The position numbers and the translations under genes were made by a program. A model generated the notes under the pieces. It made no database searches. It was not told where the DNA came from and worked only from the letters and a program-made list of their open reading frames with translations. Positions 54,719 through 62,827 of a DNA stretch of 64,000 nt are shown piece after piece (positions within the stretch are counted from its first letter, which is position 1; each line of letters begins with the position of its first letter). Origin of the DNA: Candidatus Heimdallarchaeota archaeon. Lineage in GTDB: Archaea > Asgardarchaeota > Heimdallarchaeia > JABLTI01. The stretch spans positions 101,852 to 165,851 of the forward strand of contig JAGXNT010000024.1 in assembly GCA_019894765.1 (NCBI GenBank). The letters run 5' to 3'.

Positions 54719-55684
54719 TTACACTCGTCTCATCTTCATTGTGTTAACTACTAAAATTATTATCACAATTGCTATTATCCCAACAATTACTGCTGGAATT
54801 ATTTTCATAAGTAAATTATTTGCAGGAATTGATTCAGTTAGAACAACTGCATATATATCATGAAGTTGATGTTCGAATTCATTTGTATTAATTATGACTG
54901 AAATTTCTACAAGATATTTCTCCAGGACTCCTCCTTCGGAATATTCTAAATCAAAAGTGGCGATGGCTTCCTCAACTATTGAATACGTTATATTGGATCC
55001 TCGTATTTCAACTAATGTTGAATAATCAAAGGTAGCAAACCAGTGATGATTTGTTGGACTCATTTTGCTTAAGGCAGCAGTATAGTTATTTTCCCCCATA
55101 ATTGTAAATGTACAGTTGTCTAAGAAATTACGAAAAGTGATATCAGTTCCATTAACTGTATCAATTACTGCTGTATCATTAAAAACAGCTTGAAAAAGAC
55201 TATTTGTTGTTAGCCAATTGGCATCACAGAAAAACATTACAGGTATTGGATCAATAATTATAAAGCTAATTAATCCGCGGAAAAAGGTCTCATTTTCAGA
55301 TTCATCGTACTGATATTCAAAATGATAAATATTATTGATATCTTTATTGTTCAAATCATACAGCAGGTTATAGGATTTCTCGACTTCTTGTGTCGTGATA
55401 GGTCCATCCATTCCTAAATTATGTATGGTTTCTTCAAGAAGTAGATTCTTGTCATCAGTTTGAATATCCAAGATTTCAACCTCTACCTTATTGTAAATGA
55501 AGTTGAAGTAATAATCCCATACATGTGTGGAATTTTCATAATACCATATTTGTTCTGTACTTGATTCCCATGTATATTTATCCCCTACTTTCCAAGTATA
55601 GTTTATCCCCTGTACTGTTCTAATTGGCAGTAATACAATCAACATAACTAGAAGAAATGTTAAGCAAAGTTTCTTCTCTTTCAT
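54719..55684 (-). CDS. Secreted protein with C-terminal membrane anchor, unknown function
   Basis: About 321 residues: a signal peptide (LCLTFLLVMLIVLLPIRTVQG), an outside domain starting NYTWKVGDKYTW with multiple N-x-S/T sites, a C-terminal transmembrane helix (IPAVIVGIIAIVIIILVV) and a basic MKMRRV tail. The outside domain has beta-rich, Trp/Tyr-containing sequence reminiscent of archaeal surface proteins. No enzyme motif is visible. I chose the ATG at 55684; a start two codons upstream (55690) is possible. A degenerate copy of its 3' end lies upstream at 55760-55820. Confidence 0.72.
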   Translation of the reverse strand: MKEKKLCLTFLLVMLIVLLPIRTVQGINYTWKVGDKYTWESSTEQIWYYENSTHVWDYYFNFIYNKVEVEILDIQTDDKNLLLEETIHNLGMDGPITTQEVEKSYNLLYDLNNKDINNIYHFEYQYDESENETFFRGLISFIIIDPIPVMFFCDANWLTTNSLFQAVFNDTAVIDTVNGTDITFRNFLDNCTFTIMGENNYTAALSKMSPTNHHWFATFDYSTLVEIRGSNITYSIVEEAIATFDLEYSEGGVLEKYLVEISVIINTNEFEHQLHDIYAVVLTESIPANNLLMKIIPAVIVGIIAIVIIILVVNTMKMRRV

Positions 55685-55776
55685 TAACATATTTGAACTG
55701 TAGATTTTCTGAATATTAGATTAATTATAACTATGTAGAAAAAACAAGAAAAATTCTCAGAAGGAATAGCTTTTCT

Positions 55777-55818
55777 TTACATTCTTCTCTTCTTCATAAT
55801 TATAACGGCAAAAATAAC
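55777..55818 (-). pseudogene. Remnant of a membrane-anchor tail
   Basis: Just downstream of the LVIVD gene, a minus-strand frame reads VIVIFAVIIMKKRRM then stops at 55777. It has the hydrophobic helix plus Lys/Arg tail of the surface proteins here. The surrounding DNA resembles the 3' end of the 54719-55684 gene (both contain GAAGGAAT...TTTCTTTACA), suggesting a decayed duplicate. Confidence 0.4.
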
Positions 55819-55820
55819 AA

Positions 55821-56903
55821 TTACTGTTTTCTCTTTTTAGCTATTTTGAAAAGTATAATAGTTGTATAAAAAGCGATAAATATAGATAAAACGCTAAATC
55901 CACTAGATTCTTCAGTTGGGAAAAGACCAACAATTTCTAATATTTCCAATCCTTGATTATCATCCGCAACAAAAGCTATGTTGTTTTTAACAGCTATGCC
56001 ATAAGCACCACCGCCATCGAAAAATTGCCCAACTTCAATTGGATTTTCAGGATCTTTGATGTCCAAGATTTCAAGTCCGTTGTTATAATCAGCAACAAAA
56101 GCATAACTATCTACAAAGTAAGCTATTTCTGAAGCTCCACCATCAAAGTAATTAGATAACAGCACAGGATTTTCAGGATTACTAACATTGAATACTAATA
56201 CTCCAACCCCCCAATTAGCAACTAAGGCTAAATCACCAACAACTCGAATACCTGCAACTATGTCAGTAGTATTGTATTGCCCTAGTTTCTGAGGATTTGT
56301 TTTATCAGTCACATCAACAATTGTGAAGCCATAAAAATCACCATAAATATAGGTTCCAACGTAAGCAAGATTATCTTCAACATAAACTGCACTAGTATTT
56401 CCAATATCATAGTAATGAATTATTTCAGTTGGATTTTGAGGATCAGAAACATTCAAAATTTGTAATCCAAAAGAATCAATAAAAGCACAATCATTCTCGA
56501 TATAAAAAGTGTTCATAACAGAACCATTGAAATGACTTAGCTCCACAGGATTTTCTAAATCAGTTATATTGATAATCTCAAAACCAAATTCCCACTCCGT
56601 AACATAAGCAATGTTGTCTACAAGATGAATCTTGTGAGCATTATCCATTTCATACTGAGAGATCAAAGTGGGAGAATTAGGATTAGAGACATTAATGATA
56701 TGTAATCCTGTTTGCAGATCAGCTACAAATGCAACATCATCTCTTACTTGTACATCAAAAGCTCTACCATAAGTAGGGTATGTACTTAGTTTTGTTATAA
56801 CTATATTTGAGCTTACAGCAGAATTAGTTTTGGAAATATTAAAACAGAATAAGAAAATAATAACTATAATTGAGACAAATTTCGATATCTTGTTTTTCAA
56901 CAA
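55821..56903 (-). CDS. Secreted LVIVD-type beta-propeller surface protein
   Basis: 360 residues starting at a TTG. A signal peptide (IVIIFLFCFNISKT) is followed by seven or more LVIVD-like repeats of about 40 residues. Each has the pattern AYV(A/G)-x-NG-LxIxNVSDPxNPxEI; the AFVADxxxGLEIL variant is repeated. Such repeats build a beta-propeller. The C-terminal SGFSVLSIFIAFYTTIILFKIAKKRKQ is a membrane helix plus basic tail. It is a surface-adhesion or binding protein. It lies next to two gene-tail remnants. Confidence 0.85.
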   Translation of the reverse strand: MLKNKISKFVSIIVIIFLFCFNISKTNSAVSSNIVITKLSTYPTYGRAFDVQVRDDVAFVADLQTGLHIINVSNPNSPTLISQYEMDNAHKIHLVDNIAYVTEWEFGFEIINITDLENPVELSHFNGSVMNTFYIENDCAFIDSFGLQILNVSDPQNPTEIIHYYDIGNTSAVYVEDNLAYVGTYIYGDFYGFTIVDVTDKTNPQKLGQYNTTDIVAGIRVVGDLALVANWGVGVLVFNVSNPENPVLLSNYFDGGASEIAYFVDSYAFVADYNNGLEILDIKDPENPIEVGQFFDGGGAYGIAVKNNIAFVADDNQGLEILEIVGLFPTEESSGFSVLSIFIAFYTTIILFKIAKKRKQ

Positions 56904-56940
56904 CTTAATCCCCTATATGATAGATGCTTTTTACTAAAAG

Positions 56941-57072
56941 GTAATTTTTATAGGTCTGGGAATTGGTGCGGCTATATTATTAACTTCAATTGCAATTACA
57001 ATAATCCATATTATAAGGAAAAAGAAGAAAGAATCGATTAAAGCTAATCCAAAAGCTTTCGATTCTATTTGA
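56941..57072 (+). pseudogene. Remnant tail of an anchored surface protein
   Basis: A plus-strand frame with no start codon encodes VIFIGLGIGAAILLTSIAIT followed by IRKKKKES and AFDSI, then TGA at 57070-57072. This is a single membrane helix with a basic tail, as at the C-termini of the surface proteins nearby, but with no ectodomain. It looks like the surviving 3' end of a lost gene. Its last bases overlap the C45 gene on the other strand. Confidence 0.42.
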
Positions 57073-58081
57073 TGTTATAATCTATTGTATACTGAGAAAA
57101 CTCATTTTTACAAGGTGGTCCAAGACTAATCAATGCTGTATCCGACTTTGGAGAAACAATCCAAGACCAGCAAGTACCATAGGTTCCATTTGGAGCTTTG
57201 ATATGATAGTGTAGTTTGTTTTCACAATCTCTTAAAATTTCATAGATAGATTCTTCTGTTATTGAACCTTTATTCTCTGCAAACCAATTATCTAAAAATT
57301 TCTTCCTAATATCAAATAACTCCAGTTTATTTGCTGATTCATTTGGATTCAATTTCCTCATCTCAGCTGATTCATAGGTCATTGTAACCATGTCAAAATC
57401 CTTTGGATAATTAACTATCGTTTTCTCTTTATGTGTTTCAAGCTTAGCAATAGTGCCATTTCTGTCTATTATTAAGTAATTCATTCCCCAAACTTTTGGC
57501 ATTTCTTTTATGAATTTCACTGCTTCTTCTGTTGTTTTGAAGTTGTCCAAGATCCATCTTATTGCGGCATTCACCATTACTCCTGGACTAGTATACTGGA
57601 ATGATGCTGTAGCGCCGGATATTGCTAGTCCTGCTTCATTAATTCCACCATACCGAGAGGATAAGGACCAACAAAAGGTGAAACCATAACTAGCCAATTT
57701 ATTATTTGGTTTAACATTCATTACCCGTAAACTAGTGCTATCCTCTTCTAGCCACTCATGATTTCTAACAAATAATGGCTTGCCAGACTTTGTATGTTTA
57801 CCAGTGATACAAAAAACTAAGCATTGTGGCTCATTTCTGTAGGGGGTAAATTCGAAAGCTAATATTTTCTGATAGTCAACACCACATCCATCAGCTACGC
57901 CACGCAATTCTTCGAGCAAATCAGGAGTAAATTTTTTTAGTTCTTTCTCATAAGCCTTTGATTTCTCAAGATTCTCTTGAGAGAATTTTGGTGGAAAGCC
58001 TTTTTCTTTCTCAGCGATCAGTTGCTTTCCATTATTGAAGCCTATATCATAATATGATCCCTTAAACTTGATCTCTTTCAT
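57065..58081 (-). CDS. C45-family NTN-hydrolase (acyl-CoA:6-APA acyltransferase-like)
   Basis: About 338 residues. Features of the C45/choloylglycine-like NTN hydrolases are GSYYDIGFNNGKQL near the start, DGCGVDYQKILAFEF, QCLVFCITGKHTKSGKPLFVRNHEW (candidate nucleophile Cys in QC/FC, and RN with His), SSRYGGINEAGLAISG and NYLIIDRNGTIAKLE. The natural reaction may be amide hydrolysis or acyl transfer. Autoprocessing would expose the Cys. I chose the ATG at 58081. It converges with the remnant tail at 56941. Confidence 0.82.
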   Translation of the reverse strand: MKEIKFKGSYYDIGFNNGKQLIAEKEKGFPPKFSQENLEKSKAYEKELKKFTPDLLEELRGVADGCGVDYQKILAFEFTPYRNEPQCLVFCITGKHTKSGKPLFVRNHEWLEEDSTSLRVMNVKPNNKLASYGFTFCWSLSSRYGGINEAGLAISGATASFQYTSPGVMVNAAIRWILDNFKTTEEAVKFIKEMPKVWGMNYLIIDRNGTIAKLETHKEKTIVNYPKDFDMVTMTYESAEMRKLNPNESANKLELFDIRKKFLDNWFAENKGSITEESIYEILRDCENKLHYHIKAPNGTYGTCWSWIVSPKSDTALISLGPPCKNEFSQYTIDYNIK

Positions 58082-58146
58082 AAAAAACACAAAAATAAAT
58101 CAAGAATGGTTTAAATTTAAAACTAAACACCACTCTTGAAAATACA

Positions 58147-58656
58147 TTATGCTTCTATTGTTTTCTTTAGTTGCTCTCCAAAAGATTTAGCTTGTGCAAG
58201 ATCTTCCTCAGTAGGACTGTCAGGATTAGCTTTTACTTCTCCTTTCTTAGTCATTTTTACTATACCCTTACAATAGAAACGCTCTTGGAGAATTGTTACA
58301 TCCTTATTCTTTGCTAGGATTTTTTCCATGGATTCAAACATTATTTGTTTCGTTGTTTTTGGTTCATTACTATCTGCAGTGAAGGGATGGATATCATCTG
58401 GTGAACCACTTGTAAAGAAAAGAGCGACTTTCTTCCCTGCTATATTCTTTCTACGCAATTTTCTTAGGTATCTCTTCCCTGCAAAACTAAGCATGCCCAT
58501 TATTACCCAAGAACCTGTAACAACCAAATCATAGTCCTTTAAGTCAGGTATGTTTTTGTTGTTTCGATATTCTACACCTAATCCTTCTGCAATTTTCATT
58601 GCTATTTTCTCGGTGCTACCAGTACGTGAATTATATAATACAATTGCTTTGGCCAT
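58147..58656 (-). CDS. Flavodoxin-domain protein
   Basis: About 169 residues with the FMN-binding flavodoxin fold. The phosphate loop is LYNSRTGSTEKIA, preceded by strand AKAIV. Later loops TGSWVIMGMLSFAGKRYLRKL and FTSGSPDDIHPFT correspond to the isoalloxazine-binding turns, as in protoporphyrinogen oxidase HemG-like flavodoxins. The last ~40 residues (CKGIVKMTKKGEVKANPDSPT) extend the fold. It is a one- or two-electron carrier. I chose the ATG at 58656. Confidence 0.88.
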   Translation of the reverse strand: MAKAIVLYNSRTGSTEKIAMKIAEGLGVEYRNNKNIPDLKDYDLVVTGSWVIMGMLSFAGKRYLRKLRRKNIAGKKVALFFTSGSPDDIHPFTADSNEPKTTKQIMFESMEKILAKNKDVTILQERFYCKGIVKMTKKGEVKANPDSPTEEDLAQAKSFGEQLKKTIEA

Positions 58657-58777
58657 TGTTTTCAATCAGAAAAGGCATGAAATAGTTAATATATTTATGC
58701 TTTTCAAAACAAAGAATAAGGTTTGTTACTCATTAATCCACATATGCCTTGCAGATGGTTCTCTATTCCCAAATAGA

Positions 58778-59836
58778 TTATTTATGCTTTACAGAAAAGA
58801 AATACCGTTTTTGCTGATTTGTTTCAAATTTCTTGATTACATCAACTCCATCTGTCATCCTAGTATCAATAATATCTTGATTACCTTCACTTAGGAACTG
58901 AGGTCGTAATTCTTTTCCAATGGTGAGTTTTTGTTTCCAAATGTCAATAGCATGTTGACTAATATCAATTACTTCATAAGTAAAATCATATCGCTTCAAG
59001 AATATAGCTAGGTTAGTGGTTTCTGGCAGCAGAGGTTCTGTTGGTTTCTCTGGATTATAGAACTGTACATAGAAAACTCCCATCCTACCATTTGATTTTA
59101 AAATACTCTTCAATTTTTTAATCACTGGTTCTAAATCATCAATCCAATAAAGAACATCAAGAGCAATGATTGCATCAAAGGAGTTTGCGGGAAAATTCAA
59201 TTCACTAATATCCATCACTTGATACCTTAACTTTTCATTTTCTTTTGTATTCTTTTTTGCCCATTGTATGCTTTTCTGAGAGAAATCTATACCGGTTATA
59301 CTCGCTCCAGTTCTTTCAACAAGATACTCAGTTATTTTTCCAAGACCACAACCTAAATCCAGTACTACATCATTAGCATTTAGTTGTAATTTCTCTTGCA
59401 TTAGATCCAGATGTGGCATATCTACTACATTGAATTGTAGTAAATTCTTACCATACACTAATTCACAGAATTTGGCATAGGCTTGACTTCTTGTGCAAGG
59501 GAGTAGGAGATTATCATAGGACTCACTAAACCATTTAGCTCTAATTCTTTTACCAATTATTTTTCCTGTATCAGTTAATGAATAAATGCCATTATCTGCT
59601 TGAACCATTTCCTTATCTTGAAGTAATTTAAGAATCGATGACAGCAAATCGACTTCTTCCCCAATTCGCTGTTTACTAATAGAAAAGATGCCTTCAACAT
59701 CCAGTTTTACTCTTTTCTCTCCAATAATATATTCATTTGTTTCTGAATCTTTTGGATTTAATTCTACACTAAAAAAAAGACCCAATATTGTTTGCTCATT
59801 TTCTGATAACTCACTATCCAGCAATTCATTATCCAT
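58778..59836 (-). CDS. SAM-dependent methyltransferase with N-terminal winged-helix-like region
   Basis: 352 residues. The class-I methyltransferase core is clear: VVLDLGCGLGKITEYL (SAM motif I), GIDFSQKSIQWAKKN (acidic loop II), YQVMDISELNFPANSFDAIIALDVLYW (motif IV). The first ~130 residues contain a winged-helix-like part (LLSSILKLLQDKEMVQADNGIYSLTDTGKIIGKRIRA), as in O-methyltransferases with dimerising N-domains. The substrate is likely a small molecule; the class cannot be narrowed. Confidence 0.87.
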   Translation of the reverse strand: MDNELLDSELSENEQTILGLFFSVELNPKDSETNEYIIGEKRVKLDVEGIFSISKQRIGEEVDLLSSILKLLQDKEMVQADNGIYSLTDTGKIIGKRIRAKWFSESYDNLLLPCTRSQAYAKFCELVYGKNLLQFNVVDMPHLDLMQEKLQLNANDVVLDLGCGLGKITEYLVERTGASITGIDFSQKSIQWAKKNTKENEKLRYQVMDISELNFPANSFDAIIALDVLYWIDDLEPVIKKLKSILKSNGRMGVFYVQFYNPEKPTEPLLPETTNLAIFLKRYDFTYEVIDISQHAIDIWKQKLTIGKELRPQFLSEGNQDIIDTRMTDGVDVIKKFETNQQKRYFFSVKHK

Positions 59837-59921
59837 AGATAATAACTCCTCAACACTAGTGAGTTGTCTGCTTATTATTAATAAATATCAATAACTCTTG
59901 TTATTTCAAAAAAAGTGCAAT

Positions 59922-60374
59922 CTAACCATATTTCTGCAACAACTCATGACACTTGGAAGTAAAAGTTGGCAGTAAATTTGGATCTTCTAACCAACTCCTA
60001 ACATTATTTAATCGTTTCCTTATCCACTCATCAGCACCTTCTTTCTTCGCTAATTGTAATTCCCATTTTGTTGCTGTTAAATGTGCTTGGAAAACCTCTA
60101 TTGGTTTCGAGACTAGTAAATCAAAAGATATGGAATAACCTAACTTCTTCAATTCACAGATTTCAACAACTTCATGTACAAGCAACCACTTCGATTGTAA
60201 AACCTGTTCAAGAGTAATAGTATCCCCAGATGGAGCTTCTCCATCAAAATAAGAGATTAATTCTTTAGCTTGGATTTCAACTATAGAGTAATTGTGTTCC
60301 CTTAGATAGTCACTAATTGTATCAATCTTCTTTTGTATGGAACCAAATTTCCTAGCTTTGTTCTTATTTCGCAC
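59922..60374 (-). CDS. Helical protein of unknown function (~150 aa)
   Basis: A soluble helical protein. I chose the GTG at 60374 because AAAGGGGGA lies just upstream at a ribosome-binding distance; an ATG at 60410 in the same frame is the alternative. Visible segments include SIQKKIDTISDYLREHNYSI, LVHEVVEICELKKLGY and PIEVFQAHLTATKWELQLAKKEG, all amphipathic helices with a conserved-looking His-Glu pair. I cannot name the family. An LRR remnant ends 43 nt upstream of this start. Confidence 0.68.
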   Translation of the reverse strand: MRNKNKARKFGSIQKKIDTISDYLREHNYSIVEIQAKELISYFDGEAPSGDTITLEQVLQSKWLLVHEVVEICELKKLGYSISFDLLVSKPIEVFQAHLTATKWELQLAKKEGADEWIRKRLNNVRSWLEDPNLLPTFTSKCHELLQKYG

Positions 60375-60416
60375 CTTGATTCCCCCTTTGAGAATTAAGG
60401 GAATTATCATATAGAT

Positions 60417-60620
60417 TTATCGTGTGACTTCACACCCTTTCTTTTCTAAAGACTCGATCCATTTCCTAATTGACTCAGATAACTCTGTAAAATTATTATC
60501 TCCAATATTTAATTCATAAAGTTCTGTTAAGTTACATATTGATTCCGGTAGACATGTTAGTTGATTACCACTTACAATTAATTTTTCAAGGATTTTATGT
60601 TCTACTTTACCTTCCGTCTT
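60417..60620 (-). pseudogene. Leucine-rich-repeat protein fragment
   Basis: A 67-codon minus-strand frame without a start codon (preceded by an in-frame TAG) encodes two LRRs. One is LIVSGNQLTCLPESICNLTEL and the next YELNIGDNNFTELSESI. A C-terminal cap WIESLEKKGCEV follows, then TAA at 60417. LxxLxVSxNxLTxLPxxI is the classic typical-type LRR. The frame overlaps the last 19 bases of the clostripain gene. This is the surviving 3' end of a larger LRR gene, not an intact gene. Confidence 0.6.
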
Positions 60621-62560
60621 CTAAAGATTAGAATTGTTACTACAGTAATGAAGATTATCGAAATTGAAGCTGTCGTAGTATCTATCCCATTAAATCGTTT
60701 TGTTGGTAAAGGTGGAGCTAGCTCTTCCCAGTCAGTCCATTCATCAGTAGTTGAAACATTAGTACTAATTACTTGACCTACTTGTATATCAGAAGTCTTG
60801 GAATCTTCCCATAGGATACCCGTAGAATCAATATGTCGTACAGTTAAGTTAACATCTTGAGTAGCACTAGCAGCAGTTGAAGCATTTACTACTACTTGAA
60901 TGTCCTGAGAAATACTTTTTGAGAAACTTGGGATGCTCGAAACAGGTATTCGAACCATTGTTGAACCTTGAACAAGAGTATCCTCAAAGGAAGCCCCATC
61001 TATATCTACTTCTAGACCCATACCAATACCTGTACTTGTAATTGGTCCTGCATAACCTATATGCAGTGGTTGTTCATATTGAACAGCATCAATGTAGATA
61101 TCTAAATGAATTGTTGGATCAATAGGTCCCAAGTAGAATTGAATTTCCTCGAAGAATTCTGGGATAGGAATGTTTAGGAAATTTGAACCAGGTGGATAAA
61201 TACTGAAGATGAATTCATCCCAATAAGTATCATCTGAAATATCAAATTCATCATACAAGTTAGCATACAAATATTCTTGATACATATCTCTAGTATCCGG
61301 GAAGCATATACTGAATCCAGTTAGATTTTTGCCAACATAGGCTGGTTTGTAGGCATGACTTCGAATTGGGCCTATGGAACCTAGAGCAAGACGAGCTAAT
61401 ACTTCTCCACCATAGTTTTCAATCTCAGTTTGATAGTATAACTCATCAGAATGCTCCAATAATGTTGTTACAAAATCTCCAAGATCGACTAACATTGCTT
61501 TCGATTTAAATGCTGACGTTGGATAAGATAATTGGCTTCTTAATGGGATAAAAACCTCACGTGCATATGTGAGATTATTTAATACTTCATAGTACAAATA
61601 TTCAGAAAGCTTTGTGAAAGCATAGAATAAGCTATACCCACCAGTGATAGGTATCGCTTCAAAGCGACTTAATTCATAAAGTGTAGCAGTAGGCCATTGA
61701 GCAGTATAATAAGGATCGGAAGGCACTCTATCAGGAGCGACTGCAAAGTCATAAGCTACTTGAGCTAATTCTAGAGCTGTCATAGAAGTGTCTCTGCTTA
61801 AAGTATACAAAATATCTCGAGGATGATAAAGCGCTTTATGAGTCTGTAAGGTTTCCCCAGCAACAACATAACGAGCTTCACCTCTTAATTGCCACATAAG
61901 CTCGTATGAGCCACCTTGACAAATATCTAGCATAAGCACATCTACTCCACCTGCTGAAGATAATGCAAGCTCAACTTCTGGTAAGGAAAGACAATCACCT
62001 AAAGCATAATCCCATGATTCATGTGGAGCATGATAATCATAAATTAGACCAGCATAACCACGACCATGATCGGATAATGTTAGAGCATAATTATTAGCTG
62101 GAAAATTAGTTTTACAATAATTAATGAAATCACGCAATGTAGACGGATGGCCCATATCCTTTGGACCATAATCAACTAATTCTATTCTACCTGTGGTTCT
62201 AATATCATAGATTTTCGCACGACCACTTGGATCACCAGGAGCATATGGATGATCAAACATTGCTATTATATTTAGATTTGAAGTAGAAGATGCAAGTATA
62301 TCATACCACTCCAAATAAGTCATAGTTGTCAACATTGCAGCTGCAAGCCAATTCCCGGAATTATCCAAACTAGATGTTACATAATCATCTCGAGTATCTG
62401 CACCAAAATAAAGCATGAAAGTCCAGTTCTTCGTTGTCTCAGGTTTAATATTTCGTTCATACGGTAAATCAAGTTTTTCTGATGAAGATATTAGAGGAGT
62501 GAAAGAAGCAATCAATAAAATAATTACTAATAATTTGGTGGCTATTTTTTTAGTGGTCAT
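60602..62560 (-). CDS. Clostripain-family (C11) secreted cysteine peptidase
   Basis: 652 residues. A signal peptide (KLLVIILLIASFTPLISS) precedes the caspase-like C11 domain. The strand WTFMLYFGADT starts the core. The catalytic His is in LSDHGRGYAG, and the catalytic Cys is in LMLDICQGGSYE. A beta-rich region (about 470-600) and a C-terminal anchor (ISIIFITVVTILIFRRRKVK) follow. Clostripains cleave after Arg or Lys and are often self-processed. It would act outside the cell, attached to the membrane. An LRR remnant is at its 3' end. Confidence 0.92.
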   Translation of the reverse strand: MTTKKIATKLLVIILLIASFTPLISSSEKLDLPYERNIKPETTKNWTFMLYFGADTRDDYVTSSLDNSGNWLAAAMLTTMTYLEWYDILASSTSNLNIIAMFDHPYAPGDPSGRAKIYDIRTTGRIELVDYGPKDMGHPSTLRDFINYCKTNFPANNYALTLSDHGRGYAGLIYDYHAPHESWDYALGDCLSLPEVELALSSAGGVDVLMLDICQGGSYELMWQLRGEARYVVAGETLQTHKALYHPRDILYTLSRDTSMTALELAQVAYDFAVAPDRVPSDPYYTAQWPTATLYELSRFEAIPITGGYSLFYAFTKLSEYLYYEVLNNLTYAREVFIPLRSQLSYPTSAFKSKAMLVDLGDFVTTLLEHSDELYYQTEIENYGGEVLARLALGSIGPIRSHAYKPAYVGKNLTGFSICFPDTRDMYQEYLYANLYDEFDISDDTYWDEFIFSIYPPGSNFLNIPIPEFFEEIQFYLGPIDPTIHLDIYIDAVQYEQPLHIGYAGPITSTGIGMGLEVDIDGASFEDTLVQGSTMVRIPVSSIPSFSKSISQDIQVVVNASTAASATQDVNLTVRHIDSTGILWEDSKTSDIQVGQVISTNVSTTDEWTDWEELAPPLPTKRFNGIDTTTASISIIFITVVTILIFRRRKVK

Positions 62561-62716
62561 AATAATCCCCCAAGTTGTTCTATCTTATACTTTCATTTTA
62601 TCCAATATAAGTAGTGTAGTAATAAATTCTAAAGTGTAAATTTAAACCATAACCCTTTTACGTCCATAGCATTAAGAACTAAAAAAAACGGAAATACATG
62701 CTCTAGAAAAGAAGAT

Positions 62717-62794
62717 TCATTTCTTCTTCTGCTTTACACCCTTCTGAACAATTCCCTCAATGGGTAGCTTTTGCATGCAAACTGGACATTTTCC
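62717..62794 (-). pseudogene. Possible zinc-knuckle protein tail remnant
   Basis: A 25-codon minus-strand frame after the SagB gene's stop encodes GKCPVCMQKLPIEGIVQKG and a Lys-rich end. It is preceded by an in-frame stop. A CPVC knuckle suggests the tail of a zinc-ribbon or RING-like protein, but only one Cys pair remains. The 62561-62827 stretch otherwise shows no gene. Confidence 0.25.
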
Positions 62795-62827
62795 TTATTA
62801 TCAAAGTAATCCATTCTACGTCACATT

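Noticed and set aside
58705..58785. A short start-less frame (NLFGNREPSARHMWINE) after the methyltransferase stop
   Set aside because: Only about 20 codons with no motif; too short to call a gene remnant, though it fits the pattern of tails in this region.
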